NCBI GenBank assembly: GCA_934675205.1
Contig: CAKUPQ010000002.1
Coordinates: 1 to 64,000 of the forward strand
Length of the DNA stretch: 64,000 nt
Origin: an uncultured Flavobacteriaceae bacterium
Lineage (GTDB): Bacteria > Bacteroidota > Bacteroidia > Flavobacteriales > Flavobacteriaceae
Reading direction: 5' to 3'
Shown here: positions 56,901 through 63,748 of the stretch, piece after piece
Numbering within the stretch: the stretch's first letter is position 1
Layout: every line of letters starts with the position of its first letter
Translations under genes and position numbers: made by a program
Notes under the pieces: model-generated
The model's database searches: none
Seen by the model: the letters and a program-made list of their open reading frames with translations, nothing else
Told to the model about the DNA's origin: nothing

Positions 56901-58251
56901 AGAGGACAACGAAGGAAACACAGTTGATATTGTTATTTCTCGTTCTACGGAGCTTAAATTGGTTGATGTAAATACAGGAATTACCCTTAATACACATCAT
57001 CTGCCTTATGGAGCAACGATTTTCGTAAAAGACGGAGATATTGTAGAAAAAGGAACGACCATTTGTAAATGGGACCCATATAACGGAGTTATCATTTCTG
57101 AATTTACCGGAAAAGTTGAATACGAAGATATCGAGCAAGGACAATCGTTCCAAGTTGAGATTGATGAGCAGACAGGTTTCCAGGAAAAAGTAATTTCAGA
57201 GGCAAGAAACAAAAAGTTAATCCCGACTTTACATATTTACGGAAAAGACGGAGAGCTTATTCGTTCGTATAACTTACCGGTAGGGGCTCACCTTATGGTA
57301 AATGACGGAGAGAAAATTAAGGCAGGTAAAATTTTAGTAAAAATCCCGAGACGCTCTGCAAAAACAGGCGATATTACAGGAGGTTTACCGAGAATTACCG
57401 AGCTTTTAGAGGCTCGTAACCCATCGAATCCGGCTGTAGTTTCAGAGATTGACGGAGTAGTATCATTCGGAAAAATCAAACGTGGTAACCGTGAAATCGT
57501 TATCGAATCACGTTTTGGAGAAGTGAAGAAATATTTGGTAAAACTATCAAATCAGATTTTAGTTCAGGAGAATGACTACGTAAGAGCAGGTATGCCACTT
57601 TCGGACGGAGCAATCACTCCGGAAGATATTTTGAGAATTCAAGGACCAAGTGCTGTTCAACAGTATTTAGTAAACGAAATTCAAGATGTGTACCGTCTTC
57701 AAGGGGTAAAAATCAACGATAAGCACTTTGAGGTTATCATCCGTCAGATGATGCGTAAAGTTCAAATCCTTGACCCGGGAGATACATTGTTCTTGGAGGA
57801 GCAATTAGCTCATACGAAAGATTTTATCAGAGAAAATGATGCTCTTTACGGAATGAAAGTTGTGGAAGATGCGGGAGATTCTGATAACCTGAAACCAGGA
57901 CAGATTGTATCGGCAAGAGTTTTACGTGATGAAAATTCACTATTGAAACGCAACGATAAAAATCAGGTTGTGGCTCGTGATGTTATTCCGGCTACTGCAA
58001 CTCCTATACTTCAAGGTATTACTAGAGCTTCGCTACAAACAAAATCGTTCATTTCGGCTGCATCGTTCCAGGAAACGACAAAAGTATTGAATGAGGCTGC
58101 TGTGGCAGGAAAAGTTGATACGCTTGAAGGATTGAAAGAAAATGTTATTGTAGGACACAGAATTCCTGCAGGAACAGGTATGAGAGAGTATGACAACATC
58201 ATTGTAGGCTCTAAAGACGAATACGAAGAACTGATTGCCTCAAAAATGTAA
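53956..58251 (+). CDS. rpoC: DNA-directed RNA polymerase subunit beta'
   Basis: 1431 residues. N-terminal zinc ribbon (CACGKY...CDRCGV), [15 protein letters not shown] with the catalytic Mg2+ aspartates near residue 480, the trigger-loop region [13 protein letters not shown] and the second cysteine cluster [13 protein letters not shown] are all present. Forms the active centre with RpoB. Confidence 0.99.
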   Translation: MTTNRNKDKNNTIKRFNQISIGLASPESILAESKGEVLKPETINYRTHKPERDGLFCERIFGPVKDYECACGKYKRIRYKGIVCDRCGVEVTEKKVRRDRVGHINLVVPIAHIWYFRSLPNKIGYLLGLPSKKLDMIIYYERYVVIQPGIAKNVDGETLNKLDFLTEEEYLAILDTLPMENQYLDDTDPNKFIAKMGAECIMDLLARTDLDELSYELRHAANNETSKQRKTEALKRLNVVESFREANKNRENLPEWMILKVIPVIPPELRPLVPLDGGRFATSDLNDLYRRVIIRNNRLKRLMEIKAPEVILRNEKRMLQESVDSLFDNTRKASAVKTESNRPLKSLSDSLKGKQGRFRQNLLGKRVDYSARSVIVVGPEMKLYECGLPKDMAAELYKPFVIRKLIERGIVKTVKSAKKIIDKKEPVVWDILENVIKGHPVLLNRAPTLHRLGIQAFQPKLIEGKAIQLHPLVCTAFNADFDGDQMAVHLPLGPEAILEAQLLMLASHNILNPANGAPITVPSQDMVLGLYYMTKERKSTETHKILGEGLTFYSAEEVNIALNEGRLELNAPVKIRTKDFNENGELVYKIIPTTAGRVLFNEVVPEAAGYINEVLTKKSLRDIIGKILAVTDVPTTSAFLDDIKDMGYKFAFKGGLSFSLGDIIIPEKKEDLIADANQQVEGITMNYNMGLITNNERYNQVIDVWTSTNALLTELAMKNIREDQQGFNSVYMMLDSGARGSKEQIRQLTGMRGLMAKPKKSTAGGGEIIENPILSNFKEGLSILEYFISTHGARKGLADTALKTADAGYLTRRLHDVAQDVIVNEEDCGTLRGVEVAALKKNEEIVESLGERVVGRVALNDVINPLTSEVIVPAGEQIVEAHLKAIAESPLEKIEVRSALTCESQKGICAKCYGRNLANGKMAQKGEAVGVVAAQSIGEPGTQLTLRTFHVGGVAGGISEESSIVTKFAGRLEMEELRTVKGEDNEGNTVDIVISRSTELKLVDVNTGITLNTHHLPYGATIFVKDGDIVEKGTTICKWDPYNGVIISEFTGKVEYEDIEQGQSFQVEIDEQTGFQEKVISEARNKKLIPTLHIYGKDGELIRSYNLPVGAHLMVNDGEKIKAGKILVKIPRRSAKTGDITGGLPRITELLEARNPSNPAVVSEIDGVVSFGKIKRGNREIVIESRFGEVKKYLVKLSNQILVQENDYVRAGMPLSDGAITPEDILRIQGPSAVQQYLVNEIQDVYRLQGVKINDKHFEVIIRQMMRKVQILDPGDTLFLEEQLAHTKDFIRENDALYGMKVVEDAGDSDNLKPGQIVSARVLRDENSLLKRNDKNQVVARDVIPATATPILQGITRASLQTKSFISAASFQETTKVLNEAAVAGKVDTLEGLKENVIVGHRIPAGTGMREYDNIIVGSKDEYEELIASKM

Positions 58252-58256
58252 TAATT

Positions 58257-58565
58257 ATGAGTGATAATAAGCAACAACAGCAAATCAATATAGAAATAGA
58301 TGATAAAACAGCAGACGGAATTTATTCCAATCTTGCCATTATCAATCATTCTGCTTCTGAATTTGTTTTGGACTTTGTAAGTATAATGCCGGGTAGCCCG
58401 AAGGCAAGAGTAAAATCAAGAGTTATTTTAACTCCACAACACGCAAAGCGATTGCTCAAAGCATTAGCCGAAAACGTGCAACGATTTGAAAAAACCTACG
58501 GGGAAATTAAAGAGGCAGAGAATCCCTCGATTCCTCTAAATTTCGGTCCGGCAGGACAGGCTTAA
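58257..58565 (+). CDS. DUF3467 family protein
   Basis: 102 residues. INIEIDDKTADGIYSNLAIINHSASEFVLDFVSIMPG and the ILTPQHAKRLLKALAENVQRFE segment match DUF3467, whose gene follows rpoC in many Bacteroidota. Soluble, function unknown. It begins five bases after rpoC and precedes the terminator, so it is the last gene of the superoperon. Confidence 0.9.
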   Translation: MSDNKQQQQINIEIDDKTADGIYSNLAIINHSASEFVLDFVSIMPGSPKARVKSRVILTPQHAKRLLKALAENVQRFEKTYGEIKEAENPSIPLNFGPAGQA

Positions 58566-58574
58566 TAAAAATGA

Positions 58575-58607
58575 AAAATCCCAACTCAACGAGTTGGGAT
58601 TTTTTTT
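58575..58607. terminator. Terminator of the rpoBC superoperon
   Basis: AAAATCCCAACTC pairs with GAGTTGGGATTTT around AAC, with T8. The A-run on the other side lets it also end the convergent minus-strand genes. Confidence 0.92.
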
Positions 58608-58608
58608 G

Positions 58609-58887
58609 TTATTCCTCATAGTCCTCGTATTTTTCCTCTGTTTTGGTTTTTTTAGCTTTAGCTATTTTCTTATCCATTTTCCTGATGTCATATATCATAG
58701 CTCCTATAAGAACTGTGCAATATACGATAGTTATAATAGCCACACCTTGCCAAATAGGAAACCATTTCGGGAAAATAGTCCATTCCCACTTGGGTTTGTC
58801 GTTTTCTGCATAACGGATATAAAACCAAAATGCAGTTGTTATCCCTAACAAGACAAAATATAATTTGATTGCTTTATTCATATTCAT
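58609..58887 (-). CDS. Small two-helix membrane protein of the accessory region
   Basis: 92 residues (90 if the second ATG at 58881 is used). Helix one at about 7-25 (LYFVLLGITTAFWFYIRY), a Trp/Pro/Lys loop (KPKWEWTIFPKWFPIWQ), helix two at about 48-66, and a Lys/Glu coiled tail. No family recognised. Its start overlaps the stop of the gene remnant at 58878-58917, showing that it was once translated directly behind a full copy of the 378-aa protein. Confidence 0.78.
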   Translation of the reverse strand: MNMNKAIKLYFVLLGITTAFWFYIRYAENDKPKWEWTIFPKWFPIWQGVAIITIVYCTVLIGAMIYDIRKMDKKIAKAKKTKTEEKYEDYEE

Positions 58888-58917
58888 TGATACCGTAAAG
58901 GATTTCTTTCATTTTTG
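58878..58917 (-). pseudogene. 3'-end remnant of a second copy of the 378-aa protein gene
   Basis: 40 bases match 60234-60273 with three mismatches (four over 44 bases). Both encode MKEILYGINEYE and stop, and all differences are third-position synonymous changes. Upstream the similarity stops abruptly next to the terminator at 58931. It is the last scrap of a diverged paralogue. Confidence 0.85.
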
Positions 58918-58930
58918 TAATTGGGAATAA

Positions 58931-58959
58931 ATACCTTGCAGAAGTTATCTGCAAGGTAT
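58931..58959 (-). terminator. Terminator of the 289-aa/54-aa gene pair
   Basis: ATACCTTGCAGA (58931-58942) pairs exactly with TCTGCAAGGTAT (58948-58959), 22 bases after the 54-aa gene. On the minus strand ATTTATT follows. Confidence 0.75.
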
Positions 58960-58981
58960 ATTGATGTCCAAGTTTGAAAAC

Positions 58982-59146
58982 CTATTCTTCCGGTTTGTTT
59001 TTTTTATATTCTGTTCCTAAAAATGCTCCAATAAACGCACCTATATAAGAAAAAAGTCTAATATCAAATAATAAATCAATAACAAACCCAATAATAGCAA
59101 AAGGTAGAAAATACTTGAGGAATTTTATCAAATTAAAATTAGTCAT
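58982..59146 (-). CDS. 54-residue membrane protein, possible partner of the 289-aa precursor
   Basis: Too short for ordinary gene calling. The minus strand reads MTNFNLIKFLKYF then two hydrophobic stretches (LPFAIIGFVIDLLF and SYIGAFIGAFLGT) and a basic/acidic tail EYKKNKPEE. The ATG is three bases after the stop of the 289-aa gene, so the pair is translationally coupled. Two close helices with Gly repeats are typical of small immunity or holin-like proteins, but that role is inference. Confidence 0.72.
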   Translation of the reverse strand: MTNFNLIKFLKYFLPFAIIGFVIDLLFDIRLFSYIGAFIGAFLGTEYKKNKPEE

Positions 59147-59149
59147 TAT

Positions 59150-60019
59150 TTAAAAAAGTTTGGTTAGCCAACTAATAGCTTTTATTCCAGCACCTACTGA
59201 AGCTGTTACTCCAGAAATAAGAGCTCCGGTTACAACAGATGAGCCGTCTACAGGAACATTAGTACCGTTTTGAATGCCACTCGCAACAATCCCCTCCGCT
59301 ACTCCAATCAGAACACCAACTGCATCAGCTCCAACTACTGCGACAGGAACGGCATTAGTAGTATAGCTGGGATTGTCATAATAGTTTTCATTAAACCATT
59401 CTAAAGAATTAGAACAAGTCTCCATAATAGTAAGAGTAACAAGTATATTTGTTTCTGAATAATTAGAGTTAGTATGATGGTACTCCCTTTTAATATTGTT
59501 TACTTTATTCAATAATTCCTTTTCAGATAATCTACCCTCATAATTATCTTTGTAACCTTGGAAAATTTTGTACAAAGCAATTTTATCGTTTTCTAAAATA
59601 ATTTTAGAGTCAAATAAAAAATCTATTTTATCAAAGATATTACTTTCTTCAATATATTTTCCTTTTTGTTTTTGACTTTTACCAAAATTCACAGACAATA
59701 ATTTATCTGTATCTAAAAGAGATAAACATTTTCCGACATTATAATTTTGAGTAATTATAGTAGAATTTGGGTTAACGTCTAACATCTTTATTTTTTGTTT
59801 TAGAAAAATATTATTGTGATTTACAATCTGCAACTTAAATTCTTCCTCTGTTGAATTAAAATTAAAACTGCTTTCGTTTTTAAATACATTATCTAATGCC
59901 TCGTTATGAATATTACCTAATAATGTGGGGGTAATTTGAGTTTTTTGAGCATTTCCACTAACACTAACTAATACTACAGCCATAAGGCTCATAACGGTTT
60001 TTAAAATTTTACGTATCAT
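59150..60019 (-). CDS. Secreted precursor with Gly/Ala/Val-rich hydrophobic C-terminus
   Basis: 289 residues. The signal peptide (MIRKILKTVMSLMAVVLVS..GNAQ) is closely similar to that of the 184-aa protein at 62238, although the mature parts are unrelated. Residues about 25-215 are polar, Asn/Lys/Ile-rich, probably helical. The last about 70 residues (from TTNAVPVAVVGADAVGV) are hydrophobic and glycine-spaced, ending AISWLTKLF, like a membrane-active peptide or a glycine-zipper segment. Unknown family. A toxin or bacteriocin precursor is my leading guess, supported by the coupled 54-aa gene. Confidence 0.78.
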   Translation of the reverse strand: MIRKILKTVMSLMAVVLVSVSGNAQKTQITPTLLGNIHNEALDNVFKNESSFNFNSTEEEFKLQIVNHNNIFLKQKIKMLDVNPNSTIITQNYNVGKCLSLLDTDKLLSVNFGKSQKQKGKYIEESNIFDKIDFLFDSKIILENDKIALYKIFQGYKDNYEGRLSEKELLNKVNNIKREYHHTNSNYSETNILVTLTIMETCSNSLEWFNENYYDNPSYTTNAVPVAVVGADAVGVLIGVAEGIVASGIQNGTNVPVDGSSVVTGALISGVTASVGAGIKAISWLTKLF

Positions 60020-60093
60020 AATTTAATAATTTTTGATGTAAACCTGCTATTTTTGTTTTGCTTTTTGTCGTAAACAGCAAGCCTACGGGTTAA
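60020..60093 (-). promoter_or_regulatory. Conserved 5' leader of the precursor family, copy A
   Basis: TTTTGATGTAAACCTG (60031-60046) and CAAGCCTACGGGTTAA (60078-60093) recur at 62802-62817 (identical) and 62831-62846 (one mismatch). In RNA the two blocks can pair (GUAGGCUUG with CAGGUUUAC using G-U pairs), forming a hairpin just before the start codon. Further upstream to 60229 are other matching pieces such as TTTACGATTTT. Confidence 0.6.
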
Positions 60094-60229
60094 TACAATT
60101 TAATTGTTTAAAATATTCTTTTGAAACGTTTGTTTCAATTTTTTTCCTGTGCAAACGGTTTATGCTACGTAGGCTACGTTTACGATTTTTCTCTTTTGTT
60201 TTCCGTGTTTTGTTTTTAAGGGTTAGACA

Positions 60230-61366
60230 TTACTCATATTCGTTGATACCGTACAGAATTTCTTTCATTTTTGAGCCGTTTATCTCGACAGGTTTATAGG
60301 CTACGTTAAATTTATTGATAGCTACATCAATATCATTTTTGAGTTTTTGGTATTCCAAAGGAAGTTTGGTTTGACATTGTTGTTCGTTTTCGTAGCTGTT
60401 CAGAATGATTTTAAACTTTTCGTAAAACTTTCCTCCTTGGTCGATAAAGCTGTTGTATTGCGTTACGAACTGCATCAGTCGGTCTATCGGGAATTCGATA
60501 TTGATGTACATATTGGTTTGTTTTGTTCCCGAACTTTCATTTAGCTTTTGCATATAATCATTCATCTTTTTACGTACACCCTCCCAATCGTCATTGCCTC
60601 TGCATTGTTCCAACGAAGTAGTATAATCAATAGGCTTGGTATAATCCCGAAAAAGAATTTCTATATCTTCTTTTATTTTTTCGTTGCTTTTTTGTAGGTA
60701 AGCGGTTTCAAAATAAATGGTGTTCAAATCGCCTTGCATACGTAAGGTAAAATCAATGATACACTCAATATTTTTGAGTTCGGATTCTTTTTCTTCTTTG
60801 GTAAGACCCGAAACCAACATATTGGAAAATGTGTTCACAACCGAAACAATCGTATTCGTACCCAAAACCGAAGTCAAATCAAAGCTTTGTTTTTTGTCTC
60901 GTTTGCTTTGTACCAATTCTTTAACTTTGTTAAACTCGGGGTATTGGTTCGGATTAGCTATTTTGTTGATTTCGGAAAACGTACGAACCGATGCAAAATG
61001 ATGGTCAAGGCTCAATACTTTTTCGTATAGGATACGGATAATCTGCAACCCTTTGAGGTAACGGATTCTCGATATATCACTTGCATTGTCGAGTTTTAGC
61101 TTTTGCAAATCGTCTTTGAGCCTGTCTTTTTCGAGCAAAAAATTAAGTTTTTCTTCTGTGGTTTGAGCTTTAGTAAGCAAAATGTTTACAGAAAAAAGCT
61201 CTTTTTCTTTTTGTGTGATAAGTTCAAAATAGGTTTTGTTTATTTGTTCTATTTCGGTAGTCATTTCGTTTACGATTGCGTTCGGGTCGTCATTCGTATT
61301 GGCAAAGGCAAACGAGTTCATAACCGAAAGAAACAGAAACAGTATATAGATGATTAAGCGTATCAT
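60230..61366 (-). CDS. Secreted coiled-coil protein of unknown function
   Basis: 378 residues. The signal peptide ends near SFAFANT. Residues about 30-110 are strongly coiled-coil (EQINKTYFELITQKEKELF...KDRLKDDLQKLK); the rest is helical with two cysteines (about 290 and 335) and the end SKMKEILYGINEYE. No family recognised. It follows the 142-aa secreted protein gene on the same strand. A 3' scrap of a second copy lies at 58878-58917. Confidence 0.8.
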   Translation of the reverse strand: MIRLIIYILFLFLSVMNSFAFANTNDDPNAIVNEMTTEIEQINKTYFELITQKEKELFSVNILLTKAQTTEEKLNFLLEKDRLKDDLQKLKLDNASDISRIRYLKGLQIIRILYEKVLSLDHHFASVRTFSEINKIANPNQYPEFNKVKELVQSKRDKKQSFDLTSVLGTNTIVSVVNTFSNMLVSGLTKEEKESELKNIECIIDFTLRMQGDLNTIYFETAYLQKSNEKIKEDIEILFRDYTKPIDYTTSLEQCRGNDDWEGVRKKMNDYMQKLNESSGTKQTNMYINIEFPIDRLMQFVTQYNSFIDQGGKFYEKFKIILNSYENEQQCQTKLPLEYQKLKNDIDVAINKFNVAYKPVEINGSKMKEILYGINEYE

Positions 61367-61408
61367 AGTTTTTTGTTTTAATTTAGGATTAAATGCGGGG
61401 TGTGTTGT

Positions 61409-61533
61409 TTTCTATGACCTCGGAGAGGTCAAATGTTTATAGAAAAGTTTTGTTTCAGGTACATACGACCCCAGCTGGGGTCGAACCAACCAATCAATTA
61501 TTTTTTCTATAAACATTGGAATCCTCCGGATTC
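61409..61533. repeat. Cluster of palindromic units
   Basis: Within 125 bases: TGACCTC-GGA-GAGGTCA (61415-61431), the 18-base perfect palindrome CGACCCCAGCTGGGGTCG (61466-61483), GAATCC-TCC-GGATTC (61519-61533), and an outer pair GTTTATAGAAAA / TTTTCTATAAAC around the palindrome. The units are GC-richer than the surroundings and fill the gap between the 378-aa and 142-aa genes. Confidence 0.85.
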
Positions 61534-61589
61534 TTTAGAACAGAATATTTTGTTTTGTGCTAAATTTTGAACATTAAATTTTAAACAAA

Positions 61590-62018
61590 TTATTTCTCTG
61601 ACAAAGAAATCACGACATCAAATCTGTCGTTATTGAATTGCACAGGGTAGCTTCCTTTTGCGAGAAAAGCACGATTTGGGCTAATTCCAAGTTTTTGGAG
61701 TATAGCTTCTTCAATAGGTACGTTCTCGGTAATAACATACAACATTTCTCGGAAAACTTGTTGTTGCTCTGCTTGCGAAAACTCGTTTTTATGTATAGAA
61801 AGTACCACTTGGTTTTCGTTTATTTTTCGCATTACAACAGTTGATTCTCCTCCACTTTTCGTGATAATATCTCGGTTACAACGACCTGTTCCTCCTCTGC
61901 AATCTCGATTGATATTACCTCCCGATGATACATTAACCTCTGTGTTTTGGGTTGGCTCACTTTGAGCCAATAAAACCCCAGGCAACAAAACTGCTGCCAA
62001 TAATAGTGTCTTTTTCAT
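61590..62018 (-). CDS. Secreted protein of unknown function
   Basis: 142 residues. Signal peptide ending LLAQ, then a Ser/Thr/Asn/Gly linker with two cysteines spaced C-x6-C (NRDCRGGTGRCNRD, about 39-46), and a C-terminal alpha/beta domain (STVVMRKINENQVVLSIHKNEFSQAEQQQ...). No family recognised. Upstream of the 378-aa gene on the same strand, so they may share a transcript across the palindrome cluster. Confidence 0.78.
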   Translation of the reverse strand: MKKTLLLAAVLLPGVLLAQSEPTQNTEVNVSSGGNINRDCRGGTGRCNRDIITKSGGESTVVMRKINENQVVLSIHKNEFSQAEQQQVFREMLYVITENVPIEEAILQKLGISPNRAFLAKGSYPVQFNNDRFDVVISLSEK

Positions 62019-62067
62019 AGTGTTATGTTTTTTAGATTAGTTTGTTTTAGAAAGTTGTTTTTATGAT

Positions 62068-62099
62068 AATTTCAGGCTTAAATACTTAAGCCTGAAATT
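62068..62099 (-). terminator. Terminator of the 184-aa precursor gene
   Basis: AATTTCAGGCTTAA (62068-62081) pairs exactly with TTAAGCCTGAAATT (62086-62099). It lies 139 bases past the stop, in a T-rich gap without other genes. Confidence 0.7.
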
Positions 62100-62237
62100 A
62101 GAAGTATTGTCTTACTCTGATTGGAGCTGTACGGGATTCTAATGTTTTTTTGGAGCATTTTAGTTAAAAAACGGAGTTTTTTTTGGGAACTTTTTAGTTA
62201 CATTTTGCTACAAAAAAAATCATAGGCAATCGACACA

Positions 62238-62792
62238 TTACCTCATAAAAGGTATCCATTGTTTTATTTCTGATATTTTAGCTTTAATACGACATCTAAT
62301 CTGCCACCATTTACAACCTGTAAAAGTACCTCCCTCAAAGCCTAAACCTACGAGTTCAAAGTCCGCATTTGGACCTCCTTTTCCTGAAGATGTCACATTT
62401 CCTGTTCTAAATCCAAAAAGTTGACTTTCTTCATAAGTCGGATTGGTTAATAAAAAGTTAAGAGCAAGAGCCATTTCCTTACCAGAATATGAGGCTATAA
62501 TTTCTCTATCCGGTGTGCTTTTTGATAAATAACTATGTGCTTTTTTTAATAAATCAGAACCTTCAGAAGGCATATTCACAGGATTGTATGGTTCTGTAAC
62601 AGCCTTAATAAAATCTTCAGCACTCATTCCTTTTTTATATGAAGAAGCCACATCGTTTTTAAAGCTAACCATTGCTTCTGCAAAATGAACACGAGCTTCT
62701 TCTTTAGTCATTTTTTCTTGTCCAAAAGCATTCGTGCTTACGACAACTAAAGCCACAAGGCTTAAAACGGTTTTTAAAAATTTTCTTGACAT
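62238..62792 (-). CDS. Secreted precursor with GCKWWQ-x-RC tail (copy 1)
   Basis: 184 residues from ATG 62792, chosen because it begins the signal peptide (MSRKFLKTVLSLVALVVVS..AFGQ); an upstream start would add 25 residues read from the conserved leader. Residues about 25-130 are helical. Residues about 107-166 (NPTYEESQLFGF...GGPNADFELVGL...GCKWWQIRC) match the partial protein at the window edge. The last 17 residues after RC are basic and amphipathic (RIKAKISEIKQWIPFMR). Unknown family; looks like a precursor with a releasable cationic C-terminal peptide. Confidence 0.8.
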   Translation of the reverse strand: MSRKFLKTVLSLVALVVVSTNAFGQEKMTKEEARVHFAEAMVSFKNDVASSYKKGMSAEDFIKAVTEPYNPVNMPSEGSDLLKKAHSYLSKSTPDREIIASYSGKEMALALNFLLTNPTYEESQLFGFRTGNVTSSGKGGPNADFELVGLGFEGGTFTGCKWWQIRCRIKAKISEIKQWIPFMR

Positions 62793-62846
62793 AATAAATA
62801 ATTTTGATGTAAACCTGTTGTTTTCTATAACAAGCCTACGAGTTAA
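62793..62846 (-). promoter_or_regulatory. Conserved 5' leader of the precursor family, copy B
   Basis: Carries the same two blocks as copy A (62802-62817 and 62831-62846), closer together (13 bases between). The blocks can form the same G-U-containing hairpin. TTTACGATTTT at about 62911-62921 matches the distal part of copy A. Confidence 0.6.
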
Positions 62847-62958
62847 AAAAAATTGTTTTTGAAGCAATGCTTCGATTTTGAGCTTAATGTTTTTTTATGT
62901 TTCCTATTGCTTTACGATTTTGGTATTGCGTTTACAAAGTCCTTAACCAATGCTTACT

Positions 62959-63696
62959 TTAATTTGCCTTAACCCAAGTAGAATCTTTTTCTTGTAAGAA
63001 CTTTACAACACCTTCGATGTGTCCTTTACCGTAAATAACCGCAATATTTTTGTTTTTGGACTTCATTATTTTGTTTACGATTTCTTCATTTCGTAGGTCT
63101 AACATCAAATAATTCTTATCTCCTTTTTTCCAAAGAGGACAGTTATAATCTTCTGTTAAAGGTGTTCTGTAATCACAATCGTCTAACTCAATTTCTCCAA
63201 ATTTTTCCTCAAATTTATCTATCAGTATATTTGGTGGTAAATCTGCTTTTTCGTCAACTGATAAATCTATTCCTAATTTGAGATATTTTGGTTGATTAAT
63301 CAAATTATGCTTTTTATCTACTTTGATTTTTCCTGCTATTTTATTGGTTATAGTGTCAAAATTTTCTCGTTTTGAAAAACCAATAATTTTTCTGATTTTC
63401 ATACTGTAAGTATGTCTTTGTTCTTCTGGAAAACCAGAGTCGTAGGTTATCCCCTCATATAAAAAATGAAAATCTAAATCTCGTAAAGAATCTACCTTTA
63501 ATTTTACATCATCATAAAAATTCTGTTTTCCGATATGGTGCATACCTATCAGAACAACTTTTTTATCGTTACTGGAAAGGATTTCTGGTTTTGATTTTTC
63601 ATCTAAAACCCCCAACTTATCTAATGCCTTTTCTACAAAAAAACTTTTACAAGAAACTAATGGAATACATAGAATAATTATTAAGAAATTTTTCAT
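62959..63696 (-). CDS. TraB/TIKI-like putative metalloprotease lipoprotein
   Basis: 245 residues. Lipobox LVSC puts the lipid on Cys16. VVLIGMHHIGKQNFYDDV (His53-His54) and the C-terminal IAVIYGKGHIEGVVKFLQ (about 219-236) are arranged like the two conserved histidine-glycine motifs of the TraB/PrgY/TIKI group, whose members are membrane-attached proteins that inactivate peptide or Wnt signals. The middle part has charged segments and a DCDYRTPLTEDYNC pair. Assignment rests on two motifs only. It lies directly behind a secreted-precursor gene. Confidence 0.6.
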   Translation of the reverse strand: MKNFLIIILCIPLVSCKSFFVEKALDKLGVLDEKSKPEILSSNDKKVVLIGMHHIGKQNFYDDVKLKVDSLRDLDFHFLYEGITYDSGFPEEQRHTYSMKIRKIIGFSKRENFDTITNKIAGKIKVDKKHNLINQPKYLKLGIDLSVDEKADLPPNILIDKFEEKFGEIELDDCDYRTPLTEDYNCPLWKKGDKNYLMLDLRNEEIVNKIMKSKNKNIAVIYGKGHIEGVVKFLQEKDSTWVKAN

Positions 63697-63713
63697 AATT
63701 GAAATTTTATTTT

Positions 63714-63741
63714 AGCCCTGATAACTAATGTTATCAGGGCT
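63714..63741 (-). terminator. Hairpin between edge precursor and TraB-like gene
   Basis: AGCCCTGATAAC (63714-63725) pairs exactly with GTTATCAGGGCT (63730-63741). The whole gap is 52 bases and only 17 separate the hairpin from the next ATG, leaving no room for a promoter; the hairpin probably reduces, not stops, transcription of the TraB-like gene. Confidence 0.7.
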
Positions 63742-63748
63742 GATTTAT

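Noticed and set aside
58594..58848. Plus-strand frame of 84 codons after the superoperon terminator
   Set aside because: It starts inside the terminator and is antisense to the small membrane gene, which has better protein features.
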